Source of the DNA: Cristatella mucedo
Lineage: Eukaryota > Bryozoa > Phylactolaemata > Cristatellidae
Assembly (NCBI GenBank): GCA_009760855.2
Contig: WPIO01000016.1
Span: 5,603,501-5,667,500, forward strand
Direction of reading: 5' to 3'
Length of the DNA: 64,000 nucleotides
Part shown: positions 55,073-64,000 of the stretch, piece by piece
Numbering within the stretch: the first letter of the stretch is position 1
Layout: every line of letters starts with the position of its first letter
Notes under the pieces: generated by a model
The model's input: only the letters and a program-made list of their open reading frames with translations
The model's database searches: none
What the model was told of the DNA's origin: nothing
Translations under genes and position numbers: made by a program

Positions 55073-55279
55073 AAATAATAATGCCTCAAACGAGTACAAG
55101 GGTAAGCAGCCCGGCCTTTATCAGTGTGCAATGCAGTGAGGCAACAATGGCGGGAGCCCTGGCCCCTCTTGGATTGACTCTTGTGCCGTCCCAGAGATGT
55201 CCGGCGGCTTCTGCTGCTTCCAGCGAGCAGTTCACTCTACCGCGGTCTTTCTATGACGGTTGCTTCGTCGATGTCGAGG

Positions 55280-55398
55280 TTTAACCCGTTGAAACTCCTT
55301 TCCTAACTCGCTGCATCCGGTCCATTCATCAGCACACACTAGTTGACAACAGTAATGCCCAAGCTCCTGCACCGCTACTTTGGATCGTGTACGCAAAC
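55280..55398 (-). repeat. 119-bp perfect inverted repeat, right copy
   Basis: Exact reverse complement of 52936-53054. The inner ends of the two copies are 2225 bp apart. Confidence 0.95.
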
Positions 55399-55602
55399 TA
55401 ACCAGTCGGCAATGCCATGCACCAGCAAGAGTCTGGTGCCAGAGAGCTCTACTGGCCCCTACCCCAGTTTTCCATGCATTCCCGGCATTCTAGCATTCTA
55501 ACCCGAGCATCGAAACGTTGGCCATGAAATCAGCCGATCGTGCGATCGTGCTCGAGATTACTAGTGGTTCTTGAGTTAGCTGAAGTGGCGGCCAGTCAAT
55601 AG

Positions 55603-55700
55603 TAATAATAATAATAATAATAAATCAATTTGATAAAGCGCCCTCAGAAAACTTAATCTCTTTCCAGGCGCCTCACGATTGCTGCAAAGGAGGCACGTCC
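55603..55700 (-). mobile_element. Solitary LINE family A 3' hairpin tail
   Basis: An ATT tail (AATAATAATAATAATAATAA on plus), GATAAAGCGCCCTCAGAAAA, CTCTTTCCAGGCGCCTCACG and TTGCTGCAAAGGAGGCACG. Confidence 0.85.
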
Positions 55701-55704
55701 GTTA

Positions 55705-57340
55705 AACAATCTCCCCCCACCCATCCTGAGCGCAAGGAGCCAGTCTGTGTCCGCGAAATGTACAGCTCAACATCAACGATGCACGCGAGCTTGCGATTAA
55801 TCTTCGGGGGCGATCGCTCGATCGCTCTGCCTGCTGCCTGCCTCGAGGCGCCTGCTGTGACTCGTCGGCCGCCGCCGCCAGCTTCGGGGAGCTCGGTCCA
55901 CCAGCTGAACCTGAGGCGAATGTGCAAGTAATCTGACTAGTAAGTGCTGCACGAGCTGTACTCGCGGCGAAAGACTCTAGCTGAGCAGCCGTTTCAAGCC
56001 TGTGCACAGCATCTGGTGTCACAAGTGGGACAATTCCTAAGAGTAGTGAATTCACTTGGTCCCTAAGCAGTTGACTTGTGCTCGCCTCATTGCTTGCGAC
56101 TCCGTCAATGTGCACCAGACACACAAAACATCCCTGGCAATCTTGGCGGCCTCAAAGCATGCACGGTTCGTTGAGCTTGATGCCTAAAAGCTGAATTGGC
56201 TGCTTGCTCCGGTAAAATGTGATTCGGGAAAACCTCCTGCTGCACTTTTGCGAATTAAGGAGCACTTATCAGGCGGTGTGCTCGACTCACCTTATGATAT
56301 TTCACATGATGAAGCGTACTTTGCAGGCATGCCGAAGTTTTTCCCATATACCGCTATCTTAAATAATAATAGTAATAATGCACTTGATCTTAAAAAACGC
56401 ATCATCCGACGAGTTACACATTAACGACACGCCTTGGACGAATTGGCACACGAACCATTAGCTGAGTGCTAATTAGCAGGGCAGAAATAGCACAAAACTA
56501 GATCTTTTTCATGTAGACAAGAAAACTGGATAAGCTCCAAACGAGCGGTCGTTGAATGTGCACGGTGCGTCCTTGACAACGTGGGCATTGCAATGTGGCA
56601 TCACGACTACAGCTCCACATCGAAAGCACGACCGTGTGCAATTCGCACAAGTCGAATCAAGCGACTAGAGCACCTGCCTTGAGCACCCTGTCATCGGCGT
56701 CTACCGCGGCTCCAGCTGATTGCAGCTTTCTTGGTGCTGCCCAGCCCGCCGGCAGCAAATGAAAGTCGGCGTCCATCTTTGAGATTCCTGGCAACTGACG
56801 TCGATTCAGCGGGCGAGTTCCAACTCATCGCCTGCACAAGCCACTTTCTCGGAACAGTCGCTAGCTGCGCTGACTGCTTGCCCCAAGCAGCCTACACACA
56901 AAGCCACTAAAGTATGCAGTTGTAGTAGCGCCGTTGGCATACTCGTGCCATGAGTCCGATTTCCGTTTAGAAGAGTAGCAGCAATGCTGCAACAGTAGCA
57001 TGGCAAAATTCAGCAGAGCTGGCTTGCCTCGAAAAAAATGGCACCGGCCGATGCCATCTTTACCGCCCACAGCTTAGGGGAAGGGCTGGAGAGGAGATGG
57101 GGTGTGGTATATATGTGGAATATGTACGGCTCTAAGTTAACGACTTGGTCTTTTTTTTAACTAAAGTTCGGGCGTTCTTGATTGCTGCTGTCGGCACGCT
57201 GCTTTCATCGGAGCAGCTTCTGCAACTCGCTAGCGTCGCATTAAGGGAGCTCGTTCTACCAGGAGTTGTCTCCTATTTTCAAGGACTAGCAACTTCGCTG
57301 TATCTGTGGAAAAAACGAGCTGTCGCCGTAAAAAAATATA
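55705..57340. other. Sequence without recognised genes
   Basis: A fragment of LINE family A tail (AATAATGCACTTGATC) occurs at about 56364-56392. Nothing else is supported. Confidence 0.45.
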
Positions 57341-57346
57341 AGGATG

Positions 57347-57420
57347 ATACCTTTGTATAGCGCTCTCAGAAAACGCGATCTCTTTCTAGGCACTTTACAT
57401 TTGCTGCAAAGGAAGCATGC
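57347..57420 (-). mobile_element. Solitary LINE family A tail without ATT run
   Basis: TATAGCGCTCTCAGAAAACG, CTCTTTCTAGGCACTTTACA and TTGCTGCAAAGGAAGCATGC. Confidence 0.8.
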
Positions 57421-57934
57421 TACTCTCTCGTCGGTAACCTTGTCGACATCTCGACTGTCGGTCTCGTCAGGAGTGCCATCACCTCGTTGCGGCAGGATTC
57501 GCTTAATTGCAGGGATCGCAAGACGACAGTTTTACGTAGGAACTAATAAATCGAGTGGCGTCGGCCATCGGTCGATCTTCGATATTTCTAAATTATTAGT
57601 CGGCAGCAATTCGTGCCCCCAAACCTCGAGAGCTCGCCACACTACGGAGCTGCAGGCTTCCTACGATGCGCGGGTCGCTTCGGCAGAGTGGTTGGCTTTC
57701 TTATCCGGCAGCGCGGTACTATTACTTACTGCGTAAATATTCTCTCCTCGTCGATTGCGCTCCGTACTCGGTGCAGTTTTTCATTTGCTGGCTGGACCGG
57801 ATGTACAAACAACTTTCGCCCCTCCTCCAGCAGGCTCGTTTGCTGGTTCCATCGGGTGACCTTCATTTACATACCACGACCCGTTGGAGCCGTTTCTCAT
57901 TAATTGACAGTTCGCCGCACGGTCAGATCAGTAA

Positions 57935-58012
57935 CGCTAATAACAACACACTTGATCGAGCGCCCTCCGAGATCTCTTTCTAGGCGAATTACATTCGCTG
58001 CAAAGGAAGATC
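57935..58012 (-). mobile_element. Solitary decayed LINE family A tail
   Basis: CACTTGATCGAGCGCCCTCC, GAGATCTCTTTCTAGGCGAA and TCGCTGCAAAGGAAG. Confidence 0.75.
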
Positions 58013-59337
58013 AAAGCTTTGAAGACTCGATTGCAGATGCCGATATTCTTTGCAAAAATGCGTGCGCGCGCGAGCGAGAGAGATTAGAGTAAATCTGGGA
58101 CGCGGAATTGCTATTCTTATAAGCGCCGAGTATTTTTATATCCGATATTCTTATACGCGGAGTCGACTGTATTCTCTCATTGTCATACGCACATACACAG
58201 TGACATCGACGAATGCTTATCATTGAGGAGGTTTCGATCGCTTCGAAGCAACACTAAGTCCCAAGAAAAGAAGCCGGTATTTAGCTCAGGTTCGGGGGTT
58301 GATGCGTCGCACACACGAGTGTTTCGAGTGAAATACTACGCGTTGAGAGATAACGTTGACAAGCGTCGCTACGGCATCGTCTGCTCTCGAGCCTTTTGCC
58401 CTCCTGTTTGCTGAATGCCGACTGTCAACGTTCAGCTTGACTTTTAACATCTTCGGGCCGTCATGCGACAAAATGGTTATCGAAGGTTACACCGCAGCGC
58501 TTTCGTAACGAAAAGACGCCGACCTTCACTGCACCGTCGTGCAGTTCGTATCTGCGAAAGCACCCGAAAAATCCGTTTTACCAGCTTGAGCCTAAGATAT
58601 TAAGGCTGCCGCTCGACGCACTCGAGTGCATGCCGTCCGATCGATCGTCGTCAATCAAGTTGCTGCACTCTTTCGATCGGCTCCTCAGCAATCGCGTCTC
58701 GAGCAGTGAGCGAACTGCGTCGTCGACTCGTCGAACCCTGTCTGCTTGAACTCTGAACTCTGTCTGCTTGGGTCCGAGCAAGGTTTGACGGTCGCAGCGG
58801 CGGAAGGCAGTCGCCCGTCCGCTTCGATTCCCGAGGCGCTGATCTAAGAGGATGCGCATCTATCTTATCGATCTATGTAAGAGGATTCATCTTAGAATTG
58901 CTTCGCCAGACCGATGCGGTTGCTGGCTGCTTCGAGTTCGTGATCGCTGCGCCGATACGTTCGCGGCGGCGGCGTCTTTTCTATGCTCGGCGCGTGGCGG
59001 CGACGTCGCAGTGTCTGCTGAAAGCTTTCGCGTAGGGCCTCGATCGTGCGGGTGCATTGCAAGCGGGCGGACGTAATTAAGGCGAGAGCATAATGAAGCG
59101 CGCCAAGAGAAGCGGGCAGCTCCCTGGTGGTGACATTTCCATTGCCACGGCACGACGATCTTGTGGCGAAAGTTTTTACTTAATACACGCCAGCTCCCGT
59201 GTCAGACGATCAAACGCGAATCGAACACGTCCTGCTCACGTAGCTGCTTCGTAGATCGACGCTCCGCGAGATGACAGACTCGCGCGTGCAGCAGCTGCTC
59301 TCTAATTGCATCCGGTGGAATAAAGGCTGCCGAGTGC

Positions 59338-59425
59338 ATATAATAATAATAATAATGACTATGTATTTGTATAGCGCCATCAGAGAAATGAATCTCTTTC
59401 GAGGCAATTTAAAGATGCTGCATAT
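59338..59425 (-). mobile_element. Solitary LINE family A tail
   Basis: An ATT tail on the minus strand, TATAGCGCCATCAGAGAAAT, GAATCTCTTTCGAGGCAATT and a decayed end. Confidence 0.75.
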
Positions 59426-59468
59426 AAAGCGTTACCAAATGATTGGCAGTGGTACACATCCACAGGCA

Positions 59469-59541
59469 GCATATCCACTGGATATCCAGATATCCACTGG
59501 ATATCCAGATACCCACTGGATATCCAGCATATCCACTGGAC
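59469..59541. repeat. 19-bp minisatellite with a palindromic core
   Basis: The self-complementary 12-mer CTGGATATCCAG occurs at 59478, 59497 and 59516, exactly 19 bp apart. Confidence 0.9.
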
Positions 59542-60765
59542 GTGGATAGCCGCCCTCGCACATCGTACGATAATATTGGGCTAAGTCAACCGACGACTCA
59601 CTACACTAGCTCGGCTTCGTTTTCGAACAAGTGTAATCCAAGATATTGTAATCGTGTAGTTCGCTGCGCGGGAACCTTTCTGAAGAAAATCTCCTGTGTC
59701 GCGTCGTGCTCGGCAGTAATCAGGCACCGCAGCCTAATAAGTCAAGGAGCAAGTTCAATACCCCGATGAGCGTTGCTTCCGACGGGCGACGCGAATGCTG
59801 TGCGCACCTTTGTAGGCAGACACGTCGAGAGCCCTCGAATGGATACTCGGTGCACTGCCTACGCGCGACAAGCAGGTCGCCTCGTCTACAGCGTTTCTAG
59901 CACCAACCTGCTTACCTGCTACCGAGGGATCGTGAACTCACGACGTGAGCCGGACCAAGATGCAACGCATAAATAGGGAACTTGCTGAACTGTATTCGCA
60001 AGTGCACAGTGTCGCTGCTGCGCGCGTCTAGTTCAGTTGTATAGCAACACACCTCGCACAAACACATACGTCAAGACGCGCTTGCGGAACCCACTGGTAA
60101 AATATAAAACCGGTGCGATCGAGCCGTTGAAATGTTAAATACATATATAAGTATATTACCAGTGCACTAATGCAGAGGGAAAAGCGGCAGCCGCTTCGGT
60201 TCAGGCGACTTCCGGTGAATCCGAGGAACTGTCCCCTCGTGCGCCGCCCCTAACGCCGCTCTGAAGACGTCCGCGCTAAACGCCTGGGAAAACGTGTCCC
60301 TACTTCGCCCTCCTGCTCGGGATGGGAGCAATAAATAGCACGCGCGTACGAAACCGCGCGTCCGTCGTTCGCGCCGTCGTCCGGCTCGCGAGTCTTCTGC
60401 TGCCCACATGACTCTGGAACTTCTGCCGTCGTCGATCGTTGTAAACCTGACTAACCGCTTATCTGCGGATGCATAACACCCTAAAGCTGCCAAAGAGCTT
60501 CTGAGGCTAGTGGAGGTCGGCAAACTCCGGCCTTTAGGCCAGATGCGGCCTAGCTAGTGTTCTAGTCCGGCCTAACGGGATCCTGCGTATTTATCGCTGG
60601 ATCCGGTGACCTAATCGAATTGTCGCGGTTTTATTCCCCTCCGTGACTGCTGGTTGCAGCTCAAGCTCTAGCCACGTTTATTTTCAAAGCTAGCGTCAGG
60701 CGCTTGCATGAAGCTGAAACGCCGGACCGGAGAGGGGCGATAACTGTCTACGCCTATCGTTGCCT

Positions 60766-61113
60766 GCTCCCAAAGCCTGGAACTCCCTCCCGACCTGCGT
60801 CAGAACATCCCCTGACCTGACCACATTTAAAAGGAACTTAAAAACACACCTTATTAGGACAGCATTTAGTGGGTCTCTGTGATTCGTCCTTCATGTGCTT
60901 ATGCGTGCTGACACTTTGCATGCTGCCACTAACCACATTTGCATGCTGACCCTGTGCATGTCACCCCTAACCATGTTATTCATTTTGTTTGTTTTTCAAG
61001 CATGATTTTACTTACCATTCAATTGCATTTCACTTTGCAGCAAATGTAAAGCGCCTAGAAAGAGATTAAGCTCTCTGAGGGCGCTTTATCAAGTGCATTA
61101 TTATTATTATTAT
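60766..61113 (+). mobile_element. LINE family A 3' end, 5'-truncated
   Basis: It starts in the last coding residues (CTCCCAAAGCCTGGAACTCC), runs through the complete 3' UTR and the intact hairpin (about 61045-61085) and ends in an ATT tail. It is very similar to 40030-40380, so both are young. Confidence 0.92.
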
Positions 61114-61158
61114 TGCAGCGCTTGTCCGTGAGTCTGTCGCGACTGCACGTTCGTCTGA

Positions 61159-61195
61159 CCACGCCCACTCCATCGGCCCGGTGGAGTGGGCGTGG
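61159..61195. repeat. 14-bp perfect hairpin with CACGCCC arms
   Basis: CCACGCCCACTCCA (61159-61172) pairs exactly with 61182-61195. Confidence 0.85.
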
Positions 61196-61314
61196 CTTCC
61201 TCTGGCCTAGTCAGCCTGCCATTTGACCTCCTGAAATAACCCAGTAGACCGAAAAGTTGCCGACCCCTGTTCTAAGGCATAAACCTTGGACCGGAAATGT
61301 AATTTATCGCTGAT

Positions 61315-61420
61315 ATGCATAGGCCTAAGTCGTAACCATAAACTATAAACCTATAACCTATAACTATAACCATACAACTACAACCGTAAACCTATTAACT
61401 ATCAGTCTATGGCATAAACA
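61315..61420. repeat. Degenerate CTATAACC-type repeat
   Basis: Repeated variants of TAAACCTATAACCTATAACT; irregular, A/T-rich. Confidence 0.6.
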
Positions 61421-61859
61421 TGCTAAACCGATTGACTGCAATAAAAACCAAGCAGTGACTCAATCTAAAAAGCCTTCCGCTCCCCGCGTGGCGTTACGCT
61501 ACAATGGCAATCCCACAAGCACGCGGAAGTGGCGCCGTCTGCAGACCGAAGCCTTGGCCAGACCGCGAAGGGGCGTGACGGACTGCTAAGCTCCTTTGGA
61601 TTGTCTGCCTTGAGATAGTTCTCGATCCTTCTTGTATTGATCGTTGTACGATCATTATATCAGCAGACATGCTAATGGGAGCCTGCTTCCAACGGGTCGG
61701 CCCAGTCATCAAAGAAAACGCTTATTGAGCCAGCGCCCTGTCGTCTGACTGTCGCACACAATTAGCAAAGAAGTTCTTGCGGCTACGCGCCCCGTGCTCT
61801 CAATGCCCCCGACGCGGTCTCAGTCTAAAGATACGAAAAGCTTAGCAGCCGATGTACCG

Positions 61860-61950
61860 GCCTAATTTATTTAGGTGCAGAAGAGCCGTACCGGCTATCG
61901 CCGCCGCTTGCAGTGGGCAATAAAGGTTCGTCGCACGTCGAGCGCTCGAA
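61860..61950 (-). mobile_element. Partial tRNA-derived SINE
   Basis: Minus strand: CCTTTATTGCCCACTGCAAG, CGGCGATAGCCGGTACGGCT and CTTCTGCACCTAAATAAATT match the SINE body. Box B is degraded. Confidence 0.65.
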
Positions 61951-61954
61951 CACT

Positions 61955-62895
61955 GCCGCCAGCTTCCGCCAGTGCGTCGCCATATTGCCGACTCGCCTAA
62001 CGTGGCGGCGGTGTCGACGTGCGGCTGCGTTATTGCGAGAGAACGTGACTCAGGGAGCCTGCGAGCACTGGGTGGAGACTCTGCGACGGCCCAACGTCTG
62101 TGGGCACAGCAATCTACCACAAACTGCGGCCAGCTGTCGGGCGCGTTCAGAACGAACGATGGCTCGACGACGGTGCAAAAATGACGCATGCACGGAATAT
62201 GCGGGCCGGCGGAGGAGGACAAGAAGAAAGACGGCTAGATCCTTCGACGCCGGCTGCCGTCTAGAGTGCACGTAGGCTGGGCTTGTACGGCGTGGCTTCT
62301 GATAATAAAGTGCTCGAGTGACTAATTGCTTGGTCAAGCTACCTAGCCCGACGACAGGTCGTTGGCAGGGCTGTCGCAGCTGTGGCCGTGCGACCGTCGC
62401 ACGTGTTCGGGTAGCGGCGCAGCGAGGATTGCAATGAGCAGAGACCCGAGGCTAGCGATACGCCTACGATAACGACAGAGCAGCTCGATGTACCGCAAGC
62501 ATCGCTAGCAACAACACCGTAGTAGGGAGAGCACAAACAATAGACTGCATATTGGGGCAGATACGACAGGTGACTTCCAGCCGACCCGCTAGCAGGCTTG
62601 CAGCAGCAGAATTACACATACCGCTGCTCTCAAGCCTCGGCTTATCGTGGCTATTTCATAAGCGCTCGGTGCAAATTCAGCGGGCCAAGCTCATTTTTCG
62701 TAATCCACGCTCAGCCGTCCAAGCTCATCGTCCGCACTCGCGCGGCATTGGTGCTGCATCGCGGCTAGTTGACCCTACAGACTCGCCCCCCCCCCCGGGA
62801 ACGCTCACCCGTACCGTATAGATCGCGCGGTCCTGCTTGTTCGCGGATGCCTCGATAGAATTTTTGCATTTGTATGGGCTGCACTTTGGCGGAGA
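61955..62895. other. Sequence without recognised genes
   Basis: GC-rich towards the right. Short open frames on both strands have no recognisable domains. Confidence 0.45.
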
Positions 62896-62899
62896 GCCA

Positions 62900-63960
62900 G
62901 GGAGGCCGCCGGAAGTTGCAGCCGTGAGGTGTGACCAACGTTCAGGAGTAGAGCTCGCCCCGCACCGCTGACCACGTGAGCACATTCCGTCGCCGCGCCC
63001 CCTCCGCGGGCGGTATCCTAGCGACGCCCGAACGGCCGGTACCAGCCGACCCGTAGCGCGCGCGCATCGACCGCCACCACGCCTGAGACGCTCCTCCGCT
63101 GTGCGAGCCGAGCGTAGGTCCGTTTCTTCCGCGTTGGAGCGTAATCCGCTCACAGCAGCCGCGTCGGCTCGCCGGTTCTGACCCTTCGTCGACGACCCGC
63201 CGGCATGGGTGCGAAAAAGGACGCGGCGTCGTCGAAGTTGGCCGAGAAAAAGGAGGAGGCGGCGGCCGAGCATGAAGGCGGCGGCGGCGACGCGCCGTCG
63301 TCGCAGAAGTACGGTAAGAGCGGCCGGCAAGCGAGCCGCCGCGGCCTGCGTCGATCGCTCTTCGAGTTGGCGGCCAAGTGGCGGACAGCAGAGGCTCCCG
63401 CTGGCTGCTGCGCGCGAGCACGGCGGCCCTTCTGCTGCCGTTCCCTCCCGCGGTCGGCGGCGGTTGCCCACCATTACCGCGGCAGGCCCCCCGCGTGACC
63501 GAAGGCGACAGCTCAGCGACCCGAGGTTGTCGTCAGCAGCCGCTGCACTGCGCGCCGCGCATTCGCCGTTTTGAGGCGCCGCACCCTGGGCAGGCAGATG
63601 GTGCCGCCGCGTGCGCCTTGCCGGCGTGCCGCATCGCTGTTTCGCTGTTCCGCCTCCTTCGCTTTTAAGGAATTCCGTCCACTTCGGTACGCAAGAGCGT
63701 GCTGGCCGGCAGGCCGCCTCTCGCCGCCAGCTACGCGCCTGTTTTGCACGCGATCGTGAAGGCTGTCTAGGGGCTGCAGGTTCCCTCCTTTCTAGCCATC
63801 TCAGCTGGCAGCTAGCGTAGGCGCCTCGGGCCAACCGCGTCGCATCGCTGGCGCCATAGCGTCTGGCCAACGTCGTGCACGCTGGAGCTTCGCGTCCGGC
63901 TGTGGATGTTGGGGGGGGGGGGGCGGCGGCTAACGTTGAGTGAGTTGAGTCAGCGGCTCG
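62900..63960. promoter_or_regulatory. CpG-rich region, possible promoter
   Basis: CG dinucleotides are much denser here than in the introns. The region surrounds the candidate first exon at 63205 and ends with a G12 run near 63909. A promoter role is inference from composition only; no TATA box or initiator is clear. Confidence 0.35.
63205..63313 (+). CDS. Candidate first coding exon of an unrecognised gene
   Basis: The ATG sits in a good start context (G at -3, G at +4) in CpG-rich sequence, and a GTAAGA donor follows at 63314 in phase 1. The 36 residues are Lys/Ala/Glu/Gly-rich (MGAKKDAASSKLAEKKEEAA at the start) with no signal peptide or domain. I do not recognise the protein; charged, low-complexity N-termini like this are common. 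The rest of the gene would lie beyond the window. It could also be chance in GC-rich DNA. Confidence 0.35.
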
Positions 63961-64000
63961 CCGCCGTTCTGCTGGCGCCGCGTTATCTGGCGGCCATCGC

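Noticed and set aside
52936-55398. Complete DNA transposon with 119-bp terminal inverted repeats
   Set aside because: No target-site duplication at the outer ends and no transposase between the arms; only the inverted repeat itself is supported.
62725-63870. 381-codon minus-strand open frame, among the longest in the window
   Set aside because: It is in CG-rich DNA where stops are rare, reads Arg/Ala/Pro/Ser low-complexity sequence, shows no domain, and lies opposite the better-supported first exon.

Overview
The window is genomic DNA from an invertebrate animal. Its genes are split by GT-AG introns of about 0.2 to 6.4 kb. The introns are full of 5'-truncated L2/CR1-like LINEs, a tRNA-derived SINE, and CT/GA microsatellites. 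I cannot fix the phylum from the sequence. There is no operon layout, no CRISPR array and no bacterial signal.

Layout. (1) About 1 to 24.7 kb, plus strand: an XPR1-type SPX-EXS phosphate exporter gene. Thirteen coding exons (2461-24694) join in one reading frame to a stop codon; the 5' exon or exons lie outside or were not found. One exon is only 27 nt. (2) 24.7 to 26.8 kb: a short tail-to-tail intergenic region. (3) 26.8 to 40.9 kb, minus strand: an ACADM-type medium-chain acyl-CoA dehydrogenase gene with nine coding exons through the stop codon, catalytic Glu included; the mitochondrial-targeting 5' exon is not certain. Its last intron is almost entirely an 18-bp satellite of about 2.6 kb (27418-30058). 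Other introns hold nested LINE copies and a 30-bp minisatellite split by a LINE. (4) 41 to 62.9 kb: gene-poor, with LINE/SINE debris, a GC-rich stretch with an AT-rich repeat inside it (about 45.3-47.6 kb), a perfect 119-bp inverted repeat pair (52936-53054 and 55280-55398), and many solitary copies of one LINE 3' hairpin tail. (5) 62.9 to 64.0 kb: a CpG-rich region with a plausible first coding exon (63205-63313) of an unrecognised plus-strand gene.

The two identified genes have separate jobs: XPR1 exports inorganic phosphate across a membrane, and ACADM does the first step of mitochondrial beta-oxidation of medium-chain acyl-CoA. Nothing shows that they work together; they are convergent neighbours. 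The mobile elements can be ordered by nesting: LINE family B sits inside family A at least twice, SINE copies sit inside both families, and a family A tail sits inside family B. The items most worth following up are the ACADM-intron satellite, the conserved LINE tail hairpin with its solitary copies, the 119-bp inverted repeat, a 67-nt intronic hairpin and the 27-nt microexon.
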